This document shows positions 22,567 through 34,229 of a DNA stretch of 64,000 nucleotides, one piece after another (position 1 is the stretch's first letter; the number at the start of each line of letters is the position of its first letter). The notes under the pieces are model-generated. The model had not been told where the DNA came from and did not search any database. It saw only the letters and a list, made by a program, of their open reading frames with translations. Made by a program: the position numbers and the translations under genes. The DNA comes from Lactarius indigo (Eukaryota; Basidiomycota; Agaricomycetes; Russulales; Russulaceae), in assembly GCA_025766275.1 (NCBI GenBank), contig JAFKAC010000001.1:2108001-2172000 (forward strand), in the 5' to 3' direction.

Positions 22567-22813
22567 TCCAATCGAAGAGAATGCCGATCTAGCGAGAAGT
22601 TTATGAAAGCACGACACGAAGGGTATAAAACGAGGAGACAGAATGAGGGAAGAGATTACGGACATCCCCGTGCCGCAATCTCCGGATTGTTTGTTTGTTG
22701 ATCAAACAACAACAACAGTAAACTAAACTAAACTACAGTACGGATACTTGTGTACTACAGAACATCATTATTATCGTATCGTATTGTATCGCTACATATG
22801 GCAAAAGTCACCT
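22567..22813. other. Intergenic, AT-rich with short tandem repeats
   Basis: This interval holds the promoter of the deubiquitinase (minus strand) and the 3' region of the C2H2 gene. It has a 7-bp inverted repeat (22691-22697 and 22703-22709, TTGTTTG/CAAACAA, loop of 5), followed by TAAAC units near 22718-22735 and TATCGTATCG-like units near 22771-22790. I assign no function. Confidence 0.5.
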
Positions 22814-24134
22814 CTATCCGGCGAATTGTGTACCAGTGTCCGGCCAGCACAGCTGCGTCCAATTTTGTGTTGAAAGACAAGGGTTCATTTGCACGCCGAC
22901 GCTTGCGCCGACGTCACTGGCGAACTCGAGTCCTAACGCAGGGGTATAGATTGGGGTCAAGGCTGGAGTCGGTAACATGGGTGACGAGTATTGCGAAGAA
23001 GGATGCGGAGATGCTCGTTGTGGCGACAGGAAATACTCGGTGTCACGGTTGGGTGCAATCCGCGGGCACGGAGAAAGGACTAACGGCGAGCCACAGGAAG
23101 GCCCTGGGGAGAGTCCAGCTTGCATGCCCATAGAAACTAGCTGTGGTGACATAGCTAAAGGTGAGCTCTCGAATGAAGGAAACGACATTGACCCTACATG
23201 CATCTTCGGGGAGCGAGAGGAATGACCCCCAATCGTCCGATATACTGGGCAAAGTGTTCACCTGATCGAAAGAAAAACTCTGGACGCGCTCTTCCTCGAT
23301 TCCAGTCGATCCGGCAAGCCTTGCGGAGGTATCACCCCGTTTGAATATCTCGACGTATTGTTCTCCGTGCCTTCTGAGATGGGCCTTGAAAGCAGATGTT
23401 CGCAAAATGCTAGCAGAAGGTGAGCCCAGCGCAATTAAATGGATAGAGTGCTGCGACTCACCTCGACTTGCAGCCCGGAAAAAAACATTCGTACGGTTGT
23501 CCTCGGGGAGTGCATCTCTTTGCGGTGACGCGTGCAGGACGACGGATCACCAAAAGTGGACGTGCACCCAGCAAATCCACATTTGAACTGGTTTCAACCC
23601 AGTACTGGATGACTCCTTGTCAATGACGAAGATTCAGGATAAATAATGCATGTTCGCTCATACTGGACGTTGTCATGGGTCTTCAACGCTGTGTATTGGG
23701 CGAAGCGTTTGCCGCATCCCTCCACTGTACAGCGATAAGGCCTGAGCGAGATTGAGCGAAAATCCAGGGAAATTTATAGGAGAAAAGTGCGCACTTGATG
23801 CCAGCATGCAGACGAGCGTGTCTGGTGCAGTCGGCCTTCCGTGTGAAGGTCTTCTGACATATTTTACATACATTTCCGGGCTTGGACTGTAGCAACTTCA
23901 GAACAATCCACGATTGAAAGACTGAGCCTACCGTGTTCATGATAGGAATACTACAATGCCGTGGTTCGTAATGCCCTTGAGGAATGAAAAGGAACGGGAT
24001 GGACAATGCGCAGCACTGTCGTTCGATTGTGTATAGGGGGTTACGTTGTTTAGAACCAGAAACAACAGAACCGATGGCGACGAAGATGAGGATGTGGAAG
24101 CCACGCGTAGGGCGTAGTGACCTGACTCGTTCAT
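22814..24134 (-). CDS. C2H2 zinc-finger transcription factor (four fingers), frame breaks
   Basis: Four C2H2 fingers can be read on the minus strand. Finger 1 at about 23880-23800 is CKICQKTFTRKADCTRHARL. Finger 2 at about 23740-23670 is CTVEGCGKRFAQYTALKTH. Finger 3 at about 23580-23500 is CGFAGCTSTFGDPSSCTRH. Finger 4 is CFFPGC, followed across an intron by LRTSAFKAHLRRH. Fingers 3 and 4 are in frames that differ by one base near 23492 (an extra T or C in CACTCCCCG), with no room for an intron. A second +1 shift near 23195 separates the acidic middle (SFDQVNTLPSISDDWGSFLS) from a Ser/Pro/Met-rich tail (HVGSMSFPSFESSPLAMSPQ) that ends at 22814. The start at 24134 (MNESGHYALRVASTSSSSS) is tentative. 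A DNA-binding regulator is the family expectation; the target genes are unknown. Confidence 0.72.
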
Positions 24135-24381
24135 GGTGCTCTCTTATACGAGCAAGGCAATCAATAATGCTAATTGTTGTTTCGGAGCCCTTGGACGGTA
24201 GTGTAAGCTGAAGAGCGGTCGTCCCGGAACGTGTCGGCCAGGCGACTGGAGGACAAAAAAACTCCAATTGACAGGCGTACGAGACCATAATTAAGGTGAG
24301 ACTGTTTCGTAAGACAACAAAGACTCAAGGAACAAAGGCGACAAAAATCAAATCAAATCACAGATTTACTCCCGAGAAACT

Positions 24382-25746
24382 CTAGTTTCCCAGTCCCGGT
24401 CCGTCAATTCTCTTCGTCACCAAATCCTTCATCCACGGGGCGATACAATCCAGATCCGCCCAGGTGAAAGATGCGAATTGACTCCTCCCAAACCCAACAA
24501 CTAAATCAAGGTCTTGTAGAAAGGGCCCATCACCCCACGGCATACTCGTCTGAGGACTCGTGATTTGGGTCGTCAGCCTGTGAGTTACGGTAAATAAGCA
24601 GCGACCCGTAAGTGCATCAAAAGAACGATATTATGCTTACATAAGCCCACCGACCCATTGCTGCCCTTCTTCCTCGAGATCGCCGGACATCAGCCATCGT
24701 TTATCTCCTCCGCCTGGTGTATAGAATGGATATGCAGTATGTGAAGGAGCCGGGAGAGGATGGGTAAGGTGTTCATATGAATGGCCGTTTCTAGACTTTT
24801 CTCCCGAGGAACCCTCTACTAGGGCAGATGTCATTTCGATGCCAGGAGGATGTAGGAACGCCCGAGCATTTCTGTTTACGGTGAATGTACCGCGCGGGTT
24901 GTTGAGCACACCGAGGGCGAGTATCCTCACATCGGCTAATTGGACAACAAGCTAGACGGCCAGTCAGAGAACATAAACGTGATGGAATCGTCAATCTATA
25001 CCCTGATGTGAGTCTCCAAGTGTGCCAAGTTACTTTGCAGTCTGAGAGTCGTCGCTTGAGAAAGGGGTAGATTAAATGAAAGATTTGCGTACTTCAAGTC
25101 GTTAAATATGGACAGGGGGTTGTAGTTGCGGGAGGATGCTTCCAATTCGTTGGCTGAACCATTCTTGTTAAGTACGATGTACCTACCCAAGGCCTAAATA
25201 TGGTGGTCGAAGTGTAGGGATATGGCACTTACTTTGTCCAGGACTCGTCCGAGGTGCAAGTAGTCATACTGCGATGCCATACTCTGTACAACAACCTAAG
25301 TCCTCATGCATCAACAATCGACATCCAGGGAGCGGCGGCAGTGCACATACTTCTTGAAAGTTTCTTGCCAGTCCGATTCTCTTTTCCATTTCTGCCATCC
25401 GGGCAAGAAGCGCCTTCGGAAAACACTCTTGCCAGTCCATCCTCTTTAATATTTGGGAGCGTGGCTTCGAATAACAAGAAACGAGGTTGAGCCCTGCTCA
25501 GGATATCGATCCAATTCTGTCTGGGTACTGTCGTCCGTACACTTAGGTGCCGCAGAGACTGGTTCGTATGTCCCGCTATGCAGGTTGCGGAGGATGGGAG
25601 TTCTCCATGGATTTAGAGAACGATCGGACGCGATGCTATGCAGACGACGTGATAGAGAGGAAACGACGATAAGGGAGGCGAGGATCCAACTCCTCCAGGA
25701 TAGCAGTTACTAGTTCTACCGGGAGGGATTCAAGGGTAATGGGCAT
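24382..25746 (-). CDS. F-box-like protein, several frame breaks
   Basis: The start at 25746 gives MPITLESLPVELVTAILEEL, an F-box type motif (LP.EL...I...L) of the kind that binds Skp1 in SCF ubiquitin ligases. Downstream pieces read RRLHSIASDRSLNPWRTPIL, then PRQNWIDILSRAQPRFLLFE, then FLPGWQKWKRESDWQETFKK. These sit in successive frames that appear to need at least three single-base insertions and a few introns. Later exons contain FSNLKYANLSF-like sequence, ILALGVLNNPRGTFTVNRNA and a C-terminus SFTWADLDCIAPWMKDLVTK ending GPGLGN at 24382. The W-rich middle is typical of fungal F-box proteins of unknown target. The gene could be a decaying paralogue, or intact with sequencing indels. Confidence 0.6.
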
Positions 25747-25802
25747 GGCTGTTGTGAGGAAGATGGGATTCACAATATTGGTAAGTGATAAGATTAGATG
25801 AG

Positions 25803-26344
25803 TCATATCCTTCCAGCAGGTCGTATGTTGTACTCCTCTTTAAACTTCTCAAATTCCCCCTCCTTTGCTTTATATTGCTCGGTAAGGCTAGTGATGACCT
25901 TACGAATCTAAAGGAGAGACAGTCTGTTTACGGAAGACATTTGACCAGCTCTGTGCAAAACTCACACCATCACGATTTGTCTGCAACGCAGTCACGACGT
26001 CTTTGACCGTCCTCTCGACGAGCACACCACCTATCAGGCGGAAGCATTTTCTGTCTGGTTCTTCGGCCAGTGCTTCATTCAGCGTTGAGAGAACCAGGCT
26101 GGTGTCGTTTTTACATCGAGTGATATACGGGGATGACTAGAAACGCACACATGTTCTTCCGCCTCTTGTTCGAGTTCTCCGATTTTGGATGCGAGGGTTT
26201 GAAGATCGTTCTGGAAGCGCGAATATGTCTGTTGTATTTCTATCCGGTAGTCAGATAAACATGGCAGTTCTCTGATGAAGCACTCGTGCCCTGGTCGGAA
26301 ACAGTGGGCGCTTTCGATGACTTTTTTGAAGATGAAGACGACAT
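25803..26344 (-). CDS. GIM4: Prefoldin subunit 2
   Basis: Prefoldin subunit 2 is a beta-type subunit of the hexameric prefoldin chaperone, which hands nascent actin and tubulin to the CCT chaperonin. The start at 26344 is MSSSSSKKSSKAPTVSDQ. After an intron come IQQTYSRFQNDLQTLASKIG, ELEQEAEEH, SLVLSTLNEALAEEPDRKCF, RLIGGVLVERTVKDVVTALQ and TNRDG. After the last intron IRKVITSLTEQYKAKEGEFE follows, ending RPAGRI at 25803. This is the two-helix coiled coil with the central beta hairpin (CFRLIGGVLVERTV) and the normal short length. The gene is divergent from NDUFS8, with 119 bp between starts that hold a perfect inverted repeat. Confidence 0.92.
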
Positions 26345-26400
26345 GAGCAGAGATGGGAATCCATGAGTTTTGATTGGTTGAGCAGAGCAGTCACGATCCC

Positions 26401-26423
26401 TGTCACACCACACTGGTGTGACA
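26401..26423. promoter_or_regulatory. Perfect 10-bp inverted repeat in PFD2/NDUFS8 divergent promoter
   Basis: TGTCACACCA at 26401-26410 and TGGTGTGACA at 26414-26423 are exact reverse complements around a 3-base spacer CAC. The site is 57 bp upstream of the PFD2 ATG and 41 bp upstream of the NDUFS8 ATG. It could be a dimeric factor site or a hairpin in one 5' leader. No known fungal factor site was matched. Confidence 0.55.
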
Positions 26424-26463
26424 GGACGGTCTCGGAAGCAAGCGCGGGTCAGTACAGAGACGG

Positions 26464-27473
<1,010 letters not shown>

Positions 27474-27819
27474 GCCGAGTTAGGCGGGTCGGTGATGTTA
27501 GACGCGATGTCTAGCCCTTTGCGACGCTCATGCGCTGTTGAAGGACCTCGACATTGTAGAAGTAGTGCCAACAGAACAACAGTGCACGACCTTAATATAT
27601 AACATTTTTCCTGAAGTAAATTTTCGTTCTCTTTTGGAGTTCACCAAATATTTTTCGGTCTACTCCCTGCGTGATAAGCCGTGAGGAGACTTGCATGAGA
27701 CTCAGTTGTCTGCGAAGCCACACCAATGACCGCGGGCGGTGCCACAGGGACCACGTGATCGCGGCGCGTAAGTTACGAGGTTTAGACCCGACGCGAGGCT
27801 TCCGCACAAGGTTGTCAGG
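27474..27819. other. Intergenic between NDUFS8 and SAM carrier genes
   Basis: No conserved coding sequence is seen. It should contain the NDUFS8 3' end and the carrier promoter; a CCACGTGATC segment near 27749 contains an E-box-like CACGTG. A minus-strand open frame crossing it has no family features. Confidence 0.4.
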
Positions 27820-28961
27820 ATGTCCTCCATGAGCTCGCCCACGTTCAGCCAGTCCCTCATCGTGAGTCTGACATCCAACCACGCCTTTCACCCGTTTACT
27901 CTTTTCAGGCGGGGGGTCTCGCTGGCACATCCGTCGACCTGTTATTCTATCCGATAGATTCCATAAAGACACGTCTGCAATCGGACCACGGTTTCTACAA
28001 GGCGGGAGGATTTAGAGGTGTATACAATGGTGTCGCTAGTGTCGTGGTTGGGAGTGCTCCTGGAGGTATTCGTTTGCTACCCTTTGTCTGTTTGTGCCAG
28101 CTGTCATAACTTTCCGGATGTCGACCCTAGCTGCCGTGTTCTTTTGCACCTACGACACACTCAAGCGGGTATTGCCAACCCCTCCCCACCTCGCACCAGT
28201 TAACCACATGATATCCGCATCCATAGGAGAAGTGGTGCGCGGTGCCAATATGCGACTGTTCGAACCGATCGGCTGATTGTTCGCGCAACTCTTGATCGTT
28301 GAAAGGCGGCTTGTCTCATCCGTGTGCCAACGGAGGTAATCAAGACTCGATCACAGACGTCCTCGTATGGCGCAATGGCCAATTCTTCGCTAGCGACTGC
28401 CAAGCTGGTATGGAAGATTGACGGGCTAAAAGGCTTTTACAGAGGATTTGGTACCACTGTGATGCGGGAGGTACTGTTTCCCATCCCACGCCGCTCGGGC
28501 AAAGCACTTACCATGGTTCCGTGTGAAGATACCGTTTACGTCGCTGCAATTTCCGATGTACGAATTTTTCAAGCACCGCCTCTCGCACTTCCTATATCAC
28601 AAACCGTCCTCCTTACGTCCTTATGAAGCTTCGTTATGTGGGAGCGCAGCTGGGGGGATTGCTGCTGCGCTTACGACACCTCTGGACGTCCTAAAAACTC
28701 GCGTCATGCTTGATCTTCGGGTAAGATTGACCGGTACCCACTTGGGAACCCTCAACCTTGCTAACTTTGTGCCAGGATCCTTCCCATCCTGATTACCTGC
28801 CTCCTCTGCGCCGACTCCGGCAGATATACGTCACTGAGGGCATCAGATCGTTATTCGCTGGTGTCGTTCCTAGAACCATGTGGATCTCTGCTGGCGGGGC
28901 CGTGTTTCTCGGTATGTACGAGTGGACTATAGACCTCTTGGGTTCTCCTCCCGAATCGTAA
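27820..28961 (+). CDS. PET8: Mitochondrial S-adenosylmethionine carrier
   Basis: This is an SLC25-family carrier that imports S-adenosylmethionine into the matrix. The start at 27820 is [20 protein letters not shown]. Three carrier repeats are seen: [12 protein letters not shown] (first PxDxxKxR-type signature), [13 protein letters not shown] (second) and [13 protein letters not shown] (third). [31 protein letters not shown] and [20 protein letters not shown] agree with the SAM carrier subgroup. About five introns are present, some with coding-looking read-through. The frame is intact to the stop at 28961. Confidence 0.93.
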
Positions 28962-31123
28962 GCATGTGGTGTCCATCGTGACACGCGTTCGAACTGGTCG
29001 TCGCCGGCGGATCCAATGCCCGTTTGCGAATTGTGGTTTTGGCGCGGCGCTACGGTTTTGGCCAGGGTCTCCATTGTCACAATGATCTCCCCCTATCAGC
29101 ACCTGTATAACCCTTATAAGTTTTCCTGTTTCGCGCTCGCCGAAGCAGCCCCAAGGAGGCGGATCGTGACCGAGCCGACCGACTGCGGGAGAGAAGACAC
29201 CGTACGCTCCCACCCATATACAGATGCGTAGCGCCTTCACGTCTTGTGGTTTTCCATTTTCCCGTTCAAGCAAGAAGCGGCAATGCAATCAATAGCCCCT
29301 ATCTCCAGAACCATGCCCCGTACGAGAACGGCCTGCAGCGATTCAATCGTTTTCCCGTTTCGAGTTTGGAATTTTATCAATTGAGTACCCTTGACCCGCA
29401 AAATTGAACTCAATCATCTGTTGGTCGCCGGTACTCGATCATTTTTAGCTCTGTCCCTGTGAACTCGGCCGCCTCTCACACATGTTTATCACACATCATC
29501 AGGAAGTCCTTTTCTAGGCGGGTTAGGCGTAGACGCCACACCAAACTAATGTGTTCGCAAAAACTTGACTGCTTCCCTGGGCTGTCCTCATATGAACGCT
29601 GTGATCTGGTCCGGATGTCCGCACATCCCCTTTGATGTATCCTGTCGTTATTCCCGGGAAAACCGAAGTGAACTTCCCTAAAACTGTAATGACAGGGTGG
29701 GGCGAGAAGCTGTGGTGCGGGCAGGAGAAAGGGTTACAGCGGCAGCACACCCCCGCCATTGTTCGTTCGAAGGAGTGTTCTCGTAAGCCTCGGGTTCACA
29801 GTCGATCCACTCCCACGACCGGCTCCTAATCTTGGCGAGGCTTCTCTGCACCTTCGCCTTCGGACCTTATAAAGCACCCAGGGTCGTTTCAGCTTCGAGC
29901 AAAGCAGCCATAAATCGACACCCGACGCTTTCGGCGCTATCTGGGTTCCGGGGCCTCGCACTCGGTCCGTTCATCCCCGTGAACTGACGAACTGAACGAA
30001 GGTTGGCCCGTTTGTTCAAAAGTACCGTTAGGGACTTCTCTCGGTTGAAAGCTTGTTTCGTTTCGTGTGTTTGTTTGTTTTTTTTGTTCAAGTTTCTACT
30101 TTCCTATTCTTGCGTCATGGATCATGCGTAAACTCCGAGCCCGCATGACTACGCAGCCATCATCTCAGGTACCTGGGTAGCTTGTAGAGGAAATGCCAAG
30201 TTGGCGCCGTCTCTGGCTTCCCCGTGTTGCGGTGGTGCCTACTGTCCGCTCTAACTGATAAGGCTTAATTGTGCATCCGCTTCGACGCGATCAACGCTTA
30301 TTTCAGTCTCTGGACCTTAGGACCCCTCAATGGGTGGTCAGAAGACAAGCCGTATTTTTTGCGATTTGACAAAAGAGGGGGATAATTTTGGACAAAAAAT
30401 TAAAAATAACCCAAGTCCAGCGACGAACCCGATCGTCAGCTTATTCGGGGACCGGTGACCTGAGAGCGCTTGAGATGGGCGTCCATCGACGTCCAATCTC
30501 CAATCAAACGCCTCGAGGGACTCATTTCCCTTTCGTTGTTTAGAACGGTTTCTAGGCCCCCACTCTTTCAAGAATGCACATAGTATGGAAGCAAAAACAA
30601 AAAAACTCCCAAAATTGGGACGATTTGAGAGAGGATCTCTCTCTAGCACAGATCGATCCAGGCCTCAAATTTTATCAGGATCGCATGATCACCAGAACAA
30701 CGCCTGAAATTGCTGCCGCCCGTGCGAGTTTCATGACGTTGCCCCGAGTTGGAGCTTTCCATAGCGGTCAATCTGCTTCCGCGCCAATGATGGAACCAGA
30801 TCAGATCCTCTTCCTCGTACAAAATTTCCGGCGTAGATGTGACGGGGTAAACGCAAATTTCTTTTCAGACAAAATTTAGAGGATATATTGGCAGCGCTAG
30901 CGTGAACCGGAGTTCACGTTTCATATAGATTTTTTTTTATAAAAAAAAAAGAGGACAACCAGAGAGACGCATACACGCATCTATTGATGCTTTTAGGAAC
31001 CAAAAAAAGTAAAAACAAAAAGAGGGAGAGGTAAACAAAAGACACAGCGCAGGATACATACAGTTGGACTGATAGTCAAATTATGGCGGACGGAACAAGA
31101 GGCTGGGCACGCCACATACAACA
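28962..31123. other. 2.2-kb gene-free stretch
   Basis: This is the longest interval in the window without a gene I can support. Open frames on both strands (for example 30574-30879 plus and 30338-30649 minus) show no conserved signatures. The right part holds a hairpin-type repeat and A/T tracts and then an A/G-rich stretch up to 31080, which is probably the 3' region of the minus-strand gene at 31124. A long non-coding transcript or an unrecognised fast-evolving gene cannot be excluded. Confidence 0.5.
30901..30950. repeat. 7-bp inverted repeat followed by T9-AT-A10 tract
   Basis: CGTGAAC (30901-30907) and GTTCACG (30912-30918) form perfect arms with a 4-base loop. Twelve bases on is a T run (30930-30938), AT, then ten A (30941-30950), itself self-complementary. 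It could act as a transcription end or chromatin boundary signal; that is inference. Confidence 0.6.
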
Positions 31124-32720
31124 TCAGTCGGCGGGTTCGGGGGCGCGGTCCCGGACGTCATCCATGTCAACGTCTCTTTCGAGTTCGCCCTCGGAATGTG
31201 TGGGCTGTGCGTGTCGAGGCACATCCGTTTCCGCGCCGGGACCGTGGGCCTGCGACCTCAATCCTGGGACGTCCCGTTCATAGTACGGGCTACGCCGCAG
31301 CGGGGGAGAGCCAGAACGCGATCGCGGTGACAGCGACCGCGACGCAGCTGGACGGGAGCCATGCGGCACGTCATTGCGGTACCCACGGGGCTCACGGGAA
31401 TGAGACAGATAGCCGTCACGTTCGTCGACCGGGTAGCGTGAGCGAGAACCCGCGTAAGGGGGAGTGGTGCCACGCTGAATGACATCAGTCCCCTCGCGCT
31501 CTCGCTCCCGTTCCCGCAATCTCTGTCCTCGTTCTCGCTCCCACTCTTGCTCGCGGTCTCGATCGCGGAGTTCCCGTTCATGGTCACGCTCAGGCTGCAC
31601 GTAGTTGCTGAGGTTCGTGGCAGGTCCCATCCGCTGGTGATTATGGACCTGGTTTGATCCTCTGGAACTTATTGGCGAACGTGGGTGAGAGTGGGAACCC
31701 GGTGAGTGGGAACCCGACAACGGCTGTGAGGGTGGCTGTAGCCGAGGTGGAGGTGGCTCATAAGCACTCGAGCGATGTGCTCGTCGTTCACGGTCGGAAG
31801 TATGGTACCCAGGCGGGTATTCGCGGTAAGTGGGAGACATAGTCTCTGGTGGGACTTGCTGGGGATGAGAATACCCAGAAGACGGCGTTTGCAAGGGACC
31901 TGGTCCGTGGGCTCCTCGAGAGCGCGAACGGAAGCTCGAGGGCGTCGTGGGTGGGTGGGTGTATGAGTTGTGCGAGCCCTGGTGTCGGTCGTATGGGTGT
32001 GAGGGTTCTAGATGTTGCGCAGGCGGCATAGGTGGCGGAACTGGTTGACGGGAATCTCTATGCCCTGAGGGATACCTGGAAGACGCAGACGTCGGGGTGT
32101 GGCTACCAGGGGTCGGAGGGGGGCCAGAAGTCGCCTCAGCAACTTGGACAGGTTGTCCGTCGGAACCGGTGACAACCCTGATAGGTATGCCACGAGACCT
32201 GTACCATTCCACAGCGGCCGCATCATTGGGGTCCGCGACGACGAGATTTGGCTCGACAGGTTCCCTAGACTGATGGTGGTTGTGAGGCGGCGGGTAGGAG
32301 TGGGCGGGGGGTGTAGGGTGGGCGTTGGGGAACGATTGACGTGAGGAAAGACGCTCATAGAGAATACTGCGGGGCGAGTACGTTTAGAAGGGTTCAGAAA
32401 TATGTCACATTGCACACGCGACGTACGCTCGCTCTAGCCGGAGGCGCTGAATATTTCGTTTCGATTGAAGAACCTTTACTTGGAGTTTGTCATTGTCCTA
32501 TTATGGAGGCGTAAGCCAGCAAAGCAAAGATAGTGTCAGGTTGAGTCACCATTTCTATTTCCCTAACTTTTTTCTTAAGTTCCCTGTACTTGGCCTTGTA
32601 TTTGGCATCTTCTGCACCAGCGGCAATACCCTGTGTATAGCTCTTTGATTTTTGCCTACTGTTTGCATGTTGAGCCGATTGGGGATAGTGAGAGGGACCA
32701 GGGGAGGGCTGACGAGACAT
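31124..32720 (-). CDS. INO80F/TFPT-like coiled-coil protein with disordered tail
   Basis: The start is at 32720 (MSRQPSPGPSHYPQSAQHAN). A basic coiled coil follows: KYKAKYRELKKKVREIE, then across introns DNDKLQVKVLQSKRNIQRLR and LERAILYERLSSRQ. This segment resembles the INO80 chromatin-remodelling complex F subunit (TFPT in animals); I make that link from memory of the motif and hold it with moderate confidence. The rest is about 390 disordered residues: WYRSRGIPIRVVTGSDGQPV, then Pro/Ser/His/Tyr-rich sequence and an Arg/Glu run (RDREQEWERERGQRLRERER) like that of RNA-binding SR-type proteins. The acidic end is LERDVDMDDVRDRAPEPAD. A nuclear role is likely. The stop is at 31124. Confidence 0.75.
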
Positions 32721-34229
32721 TGCAGAGGGCAAATGGGAGGAGTGGAAACAGGAACGGGATTCGAGGTGGCCGTAAGGTGGTTGGGGTTGACAGAGAGGCT
32801 GTTTCGATATTCAGGCATGCAACGCCTCGATACTGTTGGTATTGCTCTCTCACATTCGGCGTTTTGCGTGCCCTCTTACGTAGACGCTCAGCTAGCCCGC
32901 CACCCATGACAGTTTCTCATACTCGTCTCTGCGCAGCCTCACAAGATCTCTGCAAATCCGAGTCAATGGACTATCTCCATCTGTGGCGTTGGTCATCCTC
33001 TCAATATTCCAGTCAAATAGACGCGATTACCACAGCCCAGAATTCTCGGGATCACGTCAAAATAGTCGGGACCATCTCATCACAGCTAATGGCAGTGTGC
33101 TCGCAACGATCAATGCTTCGCGTCTGCCAACGCTCCCACTGGCACTTCACACGGCGTGTCATGCGAATACGAATTGGAAGCATGTGCATCCATATCGGCT
33201 GACGTCGACCTGCCTACGAATGCGCTAGCTGAGTGGATCAAGAGGCCCGAGCATATCGGCCGTGCGCGCAAGCTGGGACCCCCTGATTGTACCATGACTC
33301 TGCAGATTCCTTTCAGGGACAGGAATAAGCTTACCTGCAACTGCGCACCTGTTTCAATTTTCAATTTTCTGTGATACTTGCCAAGGATCATTGTCTTAAT
33401 TGGCGCAGATGGCCAATTCTAGGACATCAAGCACAGACATGAGTCAATCTTTTGCTGCGCCAACGCCAGGGTGCAGGTCTTCTGTGAAATCCGAATTGAC
33501 TTGGTTCTCAGACTCGGTTCGTATCGTTACTACTCGGAGATTTCCTTATACCTGATCGCTAAGCCTGGCCAAAGATCTCTGGATGTGAATGATAACTCAG
33601 GAAGCCGATGTATTTGGTACCAATTAAAACATTGGGCCCATACATCACGCTTGACGGCGGCGGCGTAGCGGACACGATCTAGAGAAGGTGCATGGAAGCG
33701 GCCCATCGGTAAAAAGCTGCCGTCTTGTGTAGGGCTTCCAGAATGTGTACGTGAAGATTGGAAATCTGTAGTGCAATCCTGAATCTTAGTTGAGAGTTAC
33801 CCATGCAGCCAATGCCATTTCGCGACATGGAATACAAATCTCCCATCACCGATCGGTCGGATTCTCGAAGAAGCTGTTGGAAGAATTGGATAGGAGTCAT
33901 CGGTTACGGACTATCTCACTGGATATCCGACTTGGATTATTCTTCCGAATGAGACCCACACATTGATTGCGACAGGCGGAATATTAGTACGGGATTGTGT
34001 AACGTCGACATATACCCAGTTGGGAAGTGTCACGTGTGCTATCGTTACCAAACATGCAAAGTGCGATTCTCCGTCGACGTGTTCGAGTCCTACACACACA
34101 CACGACTGTTCGCTATCATCTCCTAGTGGGTCTTCCACTCCACATGTTTCTCTCTGTCGTTCGTTCATTTCGAGCTAACCATGGCATGCGTTTTCCCTTA
34201 GTGTCTACCCTTTTCAGACAGTCAGTCAC
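32721..34229. other. 1.5-kb stretch without a supported gene
   Basis: I see no conserved protein on either strand. Minus-strand frames at 33679-33900 and 33911-34168 and plus-strand frames around 32900-33230 lack family signatures and consistent splice sites. The left part should hold the promoter of the INO80F-like gene and the right part that of NDUFA13. A short CA repeat lies at about 34092-34103. Confidence 0.45.

Noticed and set aside
22691..22709. TTGTTTG/CAAACAA stem with TTGATCAA centre
   Set aside because: Low-complexity AT-rich repeat; a stem of this quality is expected by chance.
30574..30879. 101-codon plus-strand open frame in the gene-free stretch
   Set aside because: No conserved motif, A-rich low-complexity start and no splice-linked partner exons.
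33679..34168. Two minus-strand open frames of about 73-85 codons
   Set aside because: Composition and splice sites do not support coding, and no family was recognised.
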